The notes beneath the pieces are model-generated. The model had not been told where the DNA came from. It searched no databases and was given only the letters and a program-made list of their open reading frames with translations. From Pirellulales bacterium (GTDB lineage: Bacteria > Planctomycetota > Planctomycetia > Pirellulales > DATAWG01): a stretch of DNA of 64,000 nucleotides. Below, piece after piece: positions 1 through 8,297 of the stretch. Location of the stretch: assembly GCA_035939775.1 (NCBI GenBank), contig DASZFO010000354.1, positions 1 to 64,000 on the forward strand, read 5' to 3'. The position numbers were made by a program, and so were the translations under genes. Numbering within the stretch: the stretch's first letter is position 1; the number at the start of each line of letters is the position of its first letter.

Positions 1-1
1 C

Positions 2-2041
2 CGCTGTGCCCCGTGCTGCGGGGCGAACTATTGCGGCGCTCGGCAGCAATGCTGCACGGTCATGAAGACCTGCAAGGAAGTGGTCTACGAACAGCAAAAT
101 TACACCTGCTACAAGACCTGCTACGAGACCGTCTGCGAAAACAAGACGATCGATTGCGTGAAATACGTTGCCGAGACCGCGTACCGCACCTGCGAATACA
201 TGGTCTGCAAGCCGGTCTGGGAAACCAAAGTGAAGACTTGCAGCTACACGGTGTGCAAGCCGGTCTACGAGACCAAGACTCGCGAGATCTGCTACACGGT
301 CTGCAAGCCGGTCTGGGAAACCAAGACCCGCGAGATCTGCTACACCACGTGCAAGCCGGTCTATGAGACCCGCGAGTGCCACTACACGGTGTGCAAGCCG
401 GTTTACGAGACGAAGACGCGCGAGATTTGCTATACCGTCTGCAAGCCGGTCTACGAGACCAAGACGCAAGAGATCAACTACACGGTCTGCAAGCCGGTTT
501 ATGAGACCCGCGAGTGCCACTACACGGTGTGCAAGCCGGTCTACGAGACGAAGACTCGCGAGATCTGCTACACCGTCTGCAAGCCGGTCTACGAGACCAA
601 GACTCAGGAATGTCACTATACAGTCTGCAAGCCCGTCTATGAGACCAAAACCAAGGAAATCTGCTACACCACTTGCAAGCCGGTTTATGAAACTTGCGAG
701 CGGCAGGTTTGCTACACGGTCTGCAAGCCGGTTCACTATACGAAGACGATCCAGATTTGCTGCGGACATTGCGAAACGCAAGTGAGCGAGTGCCCCGGCC
801 CGGTCGTCACCAAGTGCTGCCAGGAGCCCGGCTGCTGGAGCTGGGATCCTTGCTGCTGCCGATGTGTGTATCACCCGGGCTGCTGCAAGCAGATTCAGGT
901 GCAATGCCCGCCGATCAAGGTGTGCAAGAAGGTCTGGGTGCCCGAGACTCGCGAGCAGACGATCGATTGCGTGAAGTACGTCAGCGAGACGGTCACCAAG
1001 AGCTGCCCCTACACCGTCTGCAAGATGGTGGCGGAAACGCACACCAAGACCTGCAACTATACGGTCTGTCACATGGTGCCCGAGGAACGTGTCAAGACTT
1101 GCCAGTACACGGTCTGCCACATGGTCCCCGAGACCATGACCAAGACCTGCCAGTACACCGTCTGTCACATGGTGCCGGAAGATCACGTCAAGAGCTACAC
1201 GGTGTGCAAGATGGTGCCGGAATGCCGGACAAAGACTTGCAGCTACACGGTCTGCCACATGGTGCCGGAAGATCATGTCAAGACTTGCAGCTACACGTGC
1301 TGCCACATGGTGCCCGAGTGCGTGCACAAGACATGCAACTACACGGTCTGCCACATGGTGCCCGAAGATCACGTGAAGAGCTACACGGTCTGCAAGATGG
1401 TGCCCGAGACCATGACGAAGACGTGCAGCTATCAGGTCTGCCACATGGTGCCGGAAGATCACGTCAAGAGCTACACGGTCTGCAAGATGGTGCCGGAATG
1501 CCACACCAAGACTTGCAGCTACACGGTCTGCCACATGGTGCCCGAAGACCACGTCAAGACGTGCAGCTACACGTGCTGCCATATGGTGCCCGAGTGCGTT
1601 CACAAGACGTGCAACTACACGGTCTGCCACATGGTGCCGGAAGATCACGTGAAGACCTACACGGTCTGCAAGATGGTCCCCGAGTGCCATACGAAGACCT
1701 GCGAGTACAAGGTATGCCACATGGTAGCCGAGACCATGACGAAGACGTGCAGCTACCAAGTCTGCCACATGGTGCCAGAGTGCCATAGCGTGGAAGTGCC
1801 ATATAAGTGCTGCCACATGGTCGAAGAGAAATGCGTCAAGCAGGTGCCCTACACGGTCTGCAAGCCGGTTCACTACAGCGAGACCATCCAGGTCGCGCAT
1901 TGTGTGCCGAAGCAGGTCGCGTATACGGTCACCCGTTGCGTGCCCAAGGTGATTTGCAAGGAAGTGCCGGTGCAGGTTTGCTGCCCGTGCCCTTGCAGCG
2001 AACCCTGCCACGCGGAGCCGAGCTGCGGCTGTGCCAAATAG
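2..2041 (+). CDS. Cysteine-rich YTV-repeat protein, 5' end outside the window
   Basis: The reading frame is open to the first base of the window and already Cys-rich there, so the gene begins upstream; 679 codons are visible. It is built from short units of 14-16 residues around Tyr-Thr-Val-Cys. Block one (about 60-770) repeats units such as YTVCKPVYETKTREIC; block two (about 960-1840) repeats units such as YTVCHMVPEDHVKTCS. A non-repetitive Cys-rich linker lies between them (about 770-940). Repeats of this YTV type are known from planctomycete proteins of unknown function. The regular cysteines suggest an extracellular, disulfide- or metal-rich polymer (inference). Within block two a stretch recurs almost unchanged at the DNA level about 276 bases later (compare 1221 and 1497), implying recent internal duplication. 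The product ends in a Cys/Pro-rich tail and the gene is closed by a terminator at 2107-2144. Confidence 0.85.
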   Translation, partial: RCAPCCGANYCGARQQCCTVMKTCKEVVYEQQNYTCYKTCYETVCENKTIDCVKYVAETAYRTCEYMVCKPVWETKVKTCSYTVCKPVYETKTREICYTVCKPVWETKTREICYTTCKPVYETRECHYTVCKPVYETKTREICYTVCKPVYETKTQEINYTVCKPVYETRECHYTVCKPVYETKTREICYTVCKPVYETKTQECHYTVCKPVYETKTKEICYTTCKPVYETCERQVCYTVCKPVHYTKTIQICCGHCETQVSECPGPVVTKCCQEPGCWSWDPCCCRCVYHPGCCKQIQVQCPPIKVCKKVWVPETREQTIDCVKYVSETVTKSCPYTVCKMVAETHTKTCNYTVCHMVPEERVKTCQYTVCHMVPETMTKTCQYTVCHMVPEDHVKSYTVCKMVPECRTKTCSYTVCHMVPEDHVKTCSYTCCHMVPECVHKTCNYTVCHMVPEDHVKSYTVCKMVPETMTKTCSYQVCHMVPEDHVKSYTVCKMVPECHTKTCSYTVCHMVPEDHVKTCSYTCCHMVPECVHKTCNYTVCHMVPEDHVKTYTVCKMVPECHTKTCEYKVCHMVAETMTKTCSYQVCHMVPECHSVEVPYKCCHMVEEKCVKQVPYTVCKPVHYSETIQVAHCVPKQVAYTVTRCVPKVICKEVPVQVCCPCPCSEPCHAEPSCGCAK

Positions 2042-2106
2042 CTGGCTCTAGTTAAACGCCTCGCCTTCCGTGAGTGGGAGGTGGGCAATGGTCTGGTCCA
2101 CCAACG

Positions 2107-2144
2107 GCGGCCCGGCTCCCTTGAGCCGGGCCGCTGTCTTTTTT
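2107..2144 (+). terminator. Rho-independent terminator of the YTV-repeat gene
   Basis: A perfect 12-bp stem (2107-2118 pairing with 2123-2134) with a 4-base loop is followed by TGTCTTTTTT. It lies 66 bases after the stop codon of the YTV-repeat gene. Confidence 0.85.
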
Positions 2145-2173
2145 GGGCGCCGCGGGCCAGACACGGTGACATC

Positions 2174-2251
2174 AGCCGGTTCGCTTGCGAACCGATAGTG
2201 GCGCGGAACGATCGTACCGACAATAGACTTCGGTTTGCAAGCGAACCGGCT
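2174..2251. repeat. Inverted repeat, AGCCGGTTCGCTTGC type
   Basis: Twenty-base arms at 2174-2193 and 2232-2251 are complementary at 19 of 20 positions and are separated by 38 bases. It is intergenic, between the terminator of the YTV gene and the 3' end of the HAD gene. It resembles a dispersed palindromic repeat; no second copy was noticed in this window. Confidence 0.7.
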
Positions 2252-2284
2252 AACGGGAGCGTACTCAGGCATCCGATCGACCGC

Positions 2285-2962
2285 TCATTCGGGCGGCGCC
2301 GGCAGCTCGAGTGCGGCATAAACCCGCGGATCGGCCAGACTGCCGGCCACAAAACGGGCGCCGGTAAAGTCATGAGTCCAACTGTGACCGGCGGGTACTG
2401 CGACAGCAAATGTGCCGGCGGCGACCGCGGCACGGCAGCCGTTTTCGCTGTCTTCAAGCACCATCACTTGCCGTGGCTCGAGGCCAAACCGCTCCGCCGC
2501 CGTTTGATAAATCTCCGGCGCGGGCTTCCCTTCCACGACATCCTCGCTCGTGAGGATGAAGTCGAATCGCGGCGCGAAATTGAATCGCCCCAGCACGTTT
2601 TGCACAAACCGCCGCGCGCTGCCCGTGGCGATCGCCTTCGGCATCCTGATCGACTCGAGCGCATCGAGCAATGCCTCCAGGCCCGGCATGCACTGCAACT
2701 CGTGATCCAGGATTTCCGAGAAAATCCGCTCGCTCTCTTCGGCAAGAATTGGCACTGTGTCCGGTAGACCGTGCCAATCGATCATGATTTGCAGGGCAAC
2801 GGCGCTCTGCCGCCCCATCATCCGGTCCAGCAATTCGGCCTCAAATTGCTTGCCGCGCCGGCGCAACAATTCCGTGCCGACATGTTGATACAGAGCTTCC
2901 GTATTGAACATCAGCCCATCGAGATCAAACACGACGGCCGACAAACCTTTTGAATCAGACAT
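2285..2962 (-). CDS. HAD-superfamily hydrolase, beta-phosphoglucomutase/phosphatase-like
   Basis: A 225-residue protein of normal length for HAD subfamily I. Motif I, VVFDLDGLMFNTE, near residues 10-22 supplies the nucleophile and acid/base aspartates. A Thr/Ser in ATGSARRFV is motif II, the Lys in EGKPAPEIY is motif III, and LEDSENG is motif IV. The region between motif I and II is helical, as in the cap domain of beta-phosphoglucomutase and related sugar-phosphate phosphatases. It probably dephosphorylates or isomerises a small phosphorylated metabolite in the cytoplasm; the substrate cannot be told from sequence. The gene stands alone on the minus strand, with a 105-base gap to the acetyltransferase gene upstream of it. 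Confidence 0.88.
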   Translation of the reverse strand: MSDSKGLSAVVFDLDGLMFNTEALYQHVGTELLRRRGKQFEAELLDRMMGRQSAVALQIMIDWHGLPDTVPILAEESERIFSEILDHELQCMPGLEALLDALESIRMPKAIATGSARRFVQNVLGRFNFAPRFDFILTSEDVVEGKPAPEIYQTAAERFGLEPRQVMVLEDSENGCRAAVAAGTFAVAVPAGHSWTHDFTGARFVAGSLADPRVYAALELPAPPE

Positions 2963-3067
2963 GTGACGTGGCGCGGCTTTGGCGGACGGCGGGATGGATC
3001 AACTGAAAGTGTAGAACCGTAGGGCTAGAAGAAAAGGACCGCTGGGGAACTGCGCCGCCCCGGCAAC

Positions 3068-4207
3068 TCAGTATTGCCGCAGACCGCGAATTCGGCGCAG
3101 CAACGGCAATCCTGCGCGGTATGCAAGGTCGAGCAGGTTTCCGGCCCGACTTCCAGAGTTAAGGACTAATCGCCCCACCGGATAGGTCGTGGTTGCCCAT
3201 TGCGATGTCGCGTCGGAGAGTGGTCCGACGAAATCGACGAGGTGACAGTCGGACTCCGAGCTGAACCGTTCGAAGAGCCGCCGACGCAACATCTGTCCGG
3301 GGCTTAATCGCGCGAACGCTTCGTCGTAGCCGACTTTAGGGGAGAAATAGCAGCCCTTTGCCTTCCAGCCGTATTCGAAGGCAATCGGTTGGCCTCGGTG
3401 TTCGAGAAACGTAAGTTGCAATTCGCCGCGTTCGGCGATTTGCCGTGCCTGCCGCAGATAGAATCCGAACGATCCCGGCGACCGAAGCACGGACGTGCCC
3501 GCCGCACCCTTCCAGTTCCGGTCCTCGACTTCAAATCCACGACGAAGCAGCGCCTCGACGCGCTCCGGAGCGATGTCACGAAACACGGCCAGATCGGCGC
3601 CTCCCATTTGGTCGGCACGTTTTTCGATTCGCCCCAACTGCCGACGGTGGTTTTTCGACCAATGACGTTGGCACGCACCCCAATTGTGGTCAATCTCAAC
3701 CTGTCCGACGCGGAAGCCGTCGCGCATATTCACCGCAAATCCGTACTCTTTCGCCGCCGCGATGAACCGCCGCCAGCGTGGCATTTCAATGGGGATGGCG
3801 TCGAACCAGAGCAATGGCCAGCCGAAGTGCGCGATTCGGCCCATGAGCACTCTCAGCGCCTCGTCCCCAGCGGGCGATGGATCGAGCAAAAGATCCCCCG
3901 CCCAAAAGCAATTATTCATCGGGAGGCGCGCGACGGGCAGTACCCTTTTTATACGCCCGCCAATCAATGGCAGCGCCGCGACAAGTTGGCCGTTTTGTTC
4001 GACGGCAATAGCGCGGACTGGGGCCGTCGGCGCACAATGTTCGATCCACTGAGCGATCAATTCGGCCCGCGCGATCGGAAGCGCCACGTCGCTGCGCAGC
4101 CAGAGATCGTCCCATCCCGCTGCGGCGGCGCGGAGGGCGGAAACTGAATCAAGCTGAATCAGACGTGGATCGGCCATCCCGTGGAAACCCTTTGCGGCAG
4201 ATGCCAA
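3068..4207 (-). CDS. GNAT/FemAB-like acetyltransferase (BioF2/CelD type)
   Basis: A 379-residue protein resembling the Acetyltransf_6 (BioF2-like, CelD) group. The typical segment NHRRQLGRIEKRA near residue 185 matches the basic helix found between the two GNAT-like halves, and the C-terminal half contains FLEHRGQPIAFEYGWKAKG followed by the SPGQMLRRRLFE region, as in acyl-CoA-dependent transferases of this family. Members often act in exopolysaccharide or surface-glycan modification, but no polysaccharide genes are adjacent, so the acceptor is unknown. A start ten codons further in (MADPRLIQLD) is also possible. Single gene on the minus strand, diverging from the cytochrome-domain gene at 4363. 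Confidence 0.75.
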   Translation of the reverse strand: MASAAKGFHGMADPRLIQLDSVSALRAAAAGWDDLWLRSDVALPIARAELIAQWIEHCAPTAPVRAIAVEQNGQLVAALPLIGGRIKRVLPVARLPMNNCFWAGDLLLDPSPAGDEALRVLMGRIAHFGWPLLWFDAIPIEMPRWRRFIAAAKEYGFAVNMRDGFRVGQVEIDHNWGACQRHWSKNHRRQLGRIEKRADQMGGADLAVFRDIAPERVEALLRRGFEVEDRNWKGAAGTSVLRSPGSFGFYLRQARQIAERGELQLTFLEHRGQPIAFEYGWKAKGCYFSPKVGYDEAFARLSPGQMLRRRLFERFSSESDCHLVDFVGPLSDATSQWATTTYPVGRLVLNSGSRAGNLLDLAYRAGLPLLRRIRGLRQY

Positions 4208-4362
4208 TAATCAAGCATGGCACACGCTTACCCTTGACGGAACCTGAACGGCCGGCGAGGGTTTAGATTATGACGAGACAGATCGCCGAATTTCGATTAT
4301 AATGCATCGCTGATATACCAACCGGAAATCGCGGCAAACTCCATCCCACCCGGCCGCAAGTT

Positions 4363-6759
4363 ATGCTACCCATCTGCCGACAGCTTGCGCTTTCGCGCTG
4401 GGGCGCTGCCGCGCTCTCGGCGGTCGGCGCGACATTGGCGGTCGGTCTGCTGACGCGATCTGCATCATCGGTTGAGTCGACGAGCAGTGCCGTCGGCCGC
4501 GACGCGTTTTCGCAGAAGATCGTTCCGTTTGTCGCCAAATACTGTGGCGATTGCCACGCCGGTTCCAAGCCAGAGGGAAACCTCGATTTGACGAAATTCA
4601 AGGACGCCGCGGCCGTAGCCGGCAACCGCAAGATTTGGCGAAAAGTGCTAGGCAAATTAACCGCGCACGAAATGCCTCCAGCCGATCAGGAGCAGCCCCC
4701 CGCGGCCGAGACCGAATCGGTCACGCACTGGGTCGACGCTGAACTTGCCCGACCGGTCCCCTTCGACGCGCAAGATCCGGGTCGGGTTACCATCCACCGG
4801 CTGAATCGGGCCGAATACAACAACACGATCCGCGATCTGGTCGGAGTGGATTTCCAGCCGGCCGACGATTTTCCAGCCGACGACGTGGGATATGGATTCG
4901 ACAATATCGGCGATGTGTTGTCGCTATCGCCGCTATTGCTCGAAAAATACCTGGCCGCCGCCGAACGGATCATGGACCAGGCGATCGTCGTTCCGCGGGC
5001 CAATGTCGTCCCGCCGTCGACTGCGTTCGACGTAATGAAACTCGATGCGACCGTGCCGGCCGAACCGAACTTCCGCGGCACCGGCCGGCGGATGTACAAG
5101 AATGGCGAGTTTCGCCACACCTGGAAGCCGCCATTCGATGCCGACTATCGCTTGCGCCTGCGTGCCACGGGTCAACAAGCCGGCTCTGATCCGCCCCATG
5201 TCGTCGTCAAGGTAGACGGCAAGGAAGTCAAAAGCTTTGACTTGAAGTTGGATCGCAATGCGCCGCCGTATGAATGCAAAACCCACCTCACGGCCGGGGA
5301 GCATGTTCTGGCCGTCGCCTTTACGAACGAATTCTCCGATCCCAAGGCGTCCGATCCACGCAAGCAAAACAGCTCGCTCATGCTGTTAAAATTTGAGGCC
5401 GATGGCCCGCTTGGAGCGCTGCCGTTCGAGGCGCTTCCCGAGTCGCACCGACGGATTTTCATCTCCGCGCCGAAGTCAGCGGGAGCGACGCCCGAGGAAA
5501 AGGTCGATTTCGCTCGCCAGATCATTCGCCGATTTGCCGATCGCGCGTTCCGCCGACCGGCCACAGAGTCCGAGATCGCGCGGCTGGTCAGGCTCTGGTC
5601 GATGGCCGACAAGGATGGCGAGCCATTCGAGCGCGGCATCCAATTGGCGCTGGAAGCGGTGCTGGTTTCTCCCCATTTTCTCTTTCGCGTGGAAACCGAT
5701 CCGCAACCCGATGGCCCCGGGGCGAAGCACGAAATCAGCGACTACGAGCTGGCGACGCGGCTCTCGTATTTCCTTTGGAGCAGCATGCCCGACGACGAGT
5801 TGTTCGCGCTTTGCTCGAAAGGATCGTTGCGCAAGGGCGGGAATCTCGAAGACCAGATCCGCCGCATGCTCAAAGATTTCAAGTCTCACGCGCTCGTCGA
5901 TAATTTCGCCGGCCAGTGGCTGCAAACCCGACGACTCCCCACGATCACTCCCGATAAATCGGTGTTTCCAGACTTCGACGAATCGTTGCGGTCTGCGATG
6001 AAGAAGGAGACCGAGTTGTTCGTCTCGCACGTCATTTCCGACGATCGCAGCGCTCTGGAGTTCCTCGACGCGGATTACACCTGGGCCAACGAACGGCTGG
6101 CGAAACTGTACGGCATACCAGATGTGCATGGTGACGAATTCCGGCGCGTGTCGCTCGAGGGCACGCATCGGGGCGGATTGTTGACGCAGGCCAGCGTGTT
6201 GCTAATCACGTCGAACCCGGGCCGAACCAGTCCGGTAAAGCGTGGCAAATGGGTTCTTGAAACATTGCTCGCCGCGCCGCCGCCCAATCCACCGCCGAAC
6301 GTGCCGGCTTTGCCCGACGACAAAAAGGCGCCGCTCACCGGCACCTTACGACAGCGGCTCGAGCAGCACCGGGCCGATCCGATCTGCGCCTCGTGCCATA
6401 AGACGATGGATCCATTGGGTTTCGGGCTAGAGAATTTCGACGCCGTCGGCGGCTGGCGGACGAAGGACGGGGGTCTGCCGATCGACTCTTCAGGCGTTTT
6501 ACCGGGTGGCAAGGCTTTCCAAGGCGTGGAAGGTCTAAAAGAGATTCTCAAGGCAAAACGGGACCAATTCGCTCGGTGTTTGGCTGAAAAGATGTTAACC
6601 TATGCACTGGGCCGCGGCTTGGAGGATTTCGACGACGCTGCCGTGGACCAAATCGCTCACGCCGCCGGTCAAAATGATTGCAGATTCTCTAGCTTTGTAA
6701 TCGAGATTGCCCATAGCGCGCCATTCCAAATGCGCCGCGGCGCGACGAGCGGTAAGTAA
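4363..6759 (+). CDS. Planctomycete cytochrome c plus DUF1587/1595/1592/1588/1585 protein
   Basis: A 798-residue exported protein. A signal-anchor-like hydrophobic N-terminus is followed by a cytochrome-c-like domain with CGDCH at residues 61-65, then a DUF1587-like stretch (IHRLNRAEYNNTIRDLVGV, about residue 147), a beta-rich PA14/CBM-like section, and the DUF1595, DUF1592, DUF1588 and DUF1585 order typical of this family. The DUF1588 part has a second CxxCH (CASCH, about residue 674) in DPICASCHKTMDPLGFGLEN. This architecture is common in planctomycetes and verrucomicrobia and is usually followed by a DUF1552 gene, as here 100 bases downstream. It is thought to be periplasmic and redox-linked, perhaps in polymer breakdown, but no activity is established. 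The start is the first ATG before the signal segment. Confidence 0.92.
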   Translation: MLPICRQLALSRWGAAALSAVGATLAVGLLTRSASSVESTSSAVGRDAFSQKIVPFVAKYCGDCHAGSKPEGNLDLTKFKDAAAVAGNRKIWRKVLGKLTAHEMPPADQEQPPAAETESVTHWVDAELARPVPFDAQDPGRVTIHRLNRAEYNNTIRDLVGVDFQPADDFPADDVGYGFDNIGDVLSLSPLLLEKYLAAAERIMDQAIVVPRANVVPPSTAFDVMKLDATVPAEPNFRGTGRRMYKNGEFRHTWKPPFDADYRLRLRATGQQAGSDPPHVVVKVDGKEVKSFDLKLDRNAPPYECKTHLTAGEHVLAVAFTNEFSDPKASDPRKQNSSLMLLKFEADGPLGALPFEALPESHRRIFISAPKSAGATPEEKVDFARQIIRRFADRAFRRPATESEIARLVRLWSMADKDGEPFERGIQLALEAVLVSPHFLFRVETDPQPDGPGAKHEISDYELATRLSYFLWSSMPDDELFALCSKGSLRKGGNLEDQIRRMLKDFKSHALVDNFAGQWLQTRRLPTITPDKSVFPDFDESLRSAMKKETELFVSHVISDDRSALEFLDADYTWANERLAKLYGIPDVHGDEFRRVSLEGTHRGGLLTQASVLLITSNPGRTSPVKRGKWVLETLLAAPPPNPPPNVPALPDDKKAPLTGTLRQRLEQHRADPICASCHKTMDPLGFGLENFDAVGGWRTKDGGLPIDSSGVLPGGKAFQGVEGLKEILKAKRDQFARCLAEKMLTYALGRGLEDFDDAAVDQIAHAAGQNDCRFSSFVIEIAHSAPFQMRRGATSGK

Positions 6760-6859
6760 AAGTCGTAGCGGAATTCACAAGTAGCCCAAGACCATGATAG
6801 AATGCGGCTGGATTCTGGACAGTTCAGCGTCTGGCACGATTTGAGCAAGGGGAATTCAA

Positions 6860-8212
6860 ATGAGCGTTTCAATCCAGCTTTCGCGGCGAACTCTGTTGCG
6901 CGGCGTGGGCACCGCGATTGCTCTGCCGATGCTCGACGCGATGCTTCCGCGCTTTGCCGCCGCGGCCACATCCACGGCGGCCGCGAAGTCGCCGTCGCGG
7001 GTCGCCTGGGTCTATGTTCCCAATGGCGTCAACATGTCGAATTGGACGCCGACCGCGGTCGGCGCCGATTTCGAACTGCCGCAGACGCTCTCATCGCTCA
7101 AGGACTTTCGCCAGGATTTGCTCGTCCTCTCGGGGCTTACGCAGAACGGCGCCCGCCCGCTGGGAGACGGCGCCGGCGACCATGCCCGAGCGCTGGCCAG
7201 CTTCTTGACGGGCTGCCATCCGCGCAAGACCGGCGGTGCCGATATCAAGACGGGTATCTCGGCCGACCAGGTGGCTGCCGAACAACTCGGTCGCAAAACC
7301 CGATTTGCGTCGCTCGAACTCGGCTGCGAAGCGGGGCAGCAAGCCGGCTCCTGCGATAGCGGTTATTCCTGCGCCTATTCATCGAACATTTCCTGGAAAA
7401 CGGAGTCCACTCCGGTCGCCAAGGAAATCAATCCGAAATCGGTTTTCGAGAGGCTCTTCGCGGGCGGACCGGGGAACGAATCCGATCAGGCCCGAGCGCG
7501 CCGCGATCGCTATCAAAAGAGCGTGCTCGATTTTGTGCGCGACGACGCCGATCAGCTCGAGCGCCAGCTCGGCCATAATGATCGCCGCAAACTCGACGAA
7601 TATCTCACCTGTGTCCGCGAGCTGGAGCAGCGGATTACACGGATTGAAACGGCCCCGCCCCCCAAGCCGGATATGCCGAGACCCGATGGCATTCCGCAAG
7701 ACTATGCCGAGCACATCCAACTGATGTTCGACCTGCTGGCGTTGGCATTTCAAACCGACGTGACGCGCGTGGCGACGATGGTCATGGCAAACGAAGGGAG
7801 CAATAAGAGCTATCCATTCATCGGGGTGAACGATGGGCATCACGAGATGTCGCACCACGGGGGTGACAAGATCAAGTTGGAAAAGATCGCCAAGATCAAC
7901 CGCTTCCACATGGACCAATTCGCCCGTTTCATCGGCAAGCTCAAGGGCGCGAAGGAAGGCAATTCCAACGTGCTGGAGAATTCGATGATCGTTTACGGGA
8001 GCTGCATCGGCGACGGCGACCGCCACAACCACGACGATCTGCCGGTCCTGCTCGTCGGCCACGGCGCCAGCACGCTCAAGCCAGGCCGCCACGTTCGCTA
8101 CCCGCAAGATACTCCGCTCAACAACCTCTGGCTATCGATGCTCGACCGCCTCGAAGTGAAAACAGAGAAACTTGGCGATAGCACGGGGCGGTTGAAGATG
8201 CTCGAGGGGTAA
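6860..8212 (+). CDS. DUF1552 exported protein
   Basis: A 450-residue protein matching the DUF1552 family, the regular partner of DUF1592-type cytochrome proteins. The N-terminus SRRTLLRGVGTAIALPMLDA has adjacent arginines followed by a hydrophobic stretch, suggesting Tat export. Family-like segments include AWVYVPNGVNMSNW, DHARALASFLTGCHP and the C-terminal VYGSCIGDGDRHNHDDLPVLLVGHG. The His/Asp-rich C-terminal segment resembles the fold of DUF1501/sulfatase-like proteins, but catalysis is unproven. A purine-rich AAGGGGAATTCAA lies before the ATG. It is probably co-transcribed with the preceding gene and acts in the same periplasmic pathway. Confidence 0.9.
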   Translation: MSVSIQLSRRTLLRGVGTAIALPMLDAMLPRFAAAATSTAAAKSPSRVAWVYVPNGVNMSNWTPTAVGADFELPQTLSSLKDFRQDLLVLSGLTQNGARPLGDGAGDHARALASFLTGCHPRKTGGADIKTGISADQVAAEQLGRKTRFASLELGCEAGQQAGSCDSGYSCAYSSNISWKTESTPVAKEINPKSVFERLFAGGPGNESDQARARRDRYQKSVLDFVRDDADQLERQLGHNDRRKLDEYLTCVRELEQRITRIETAPPPKPDMPRPDGIPQDYAEHIQLMFDLLALAFQTDVTRVATMVMANEGSNKSYPFIGVNDGHHEMSHHGGDKIKLEKIAKINRFHMDQFARFIGKLKGAKEGNSNVLENSMIVYGSCIGDGDRHNHDDLPVLLVGHGASTLKPGRHVRYPQDTPLNNLWLSMLDRLEVKTEKLGDSTGRLKMLEG

Positions 8213-8297
8213 CACTCGTACCAAGCGTATGCTTGCTCGACATCTTCCGCCGCCTCCGGCGCAAGTGCGAATTCAACGGCCATACAACTCCGGAATG

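Noticed and set aside
62-1840. Regularly spaced DNA repeats as a possible CRISPR array
   Set aside because: The repeats are in frame and coding (YTVC units) with no unique spacers, and no cas genes are present.
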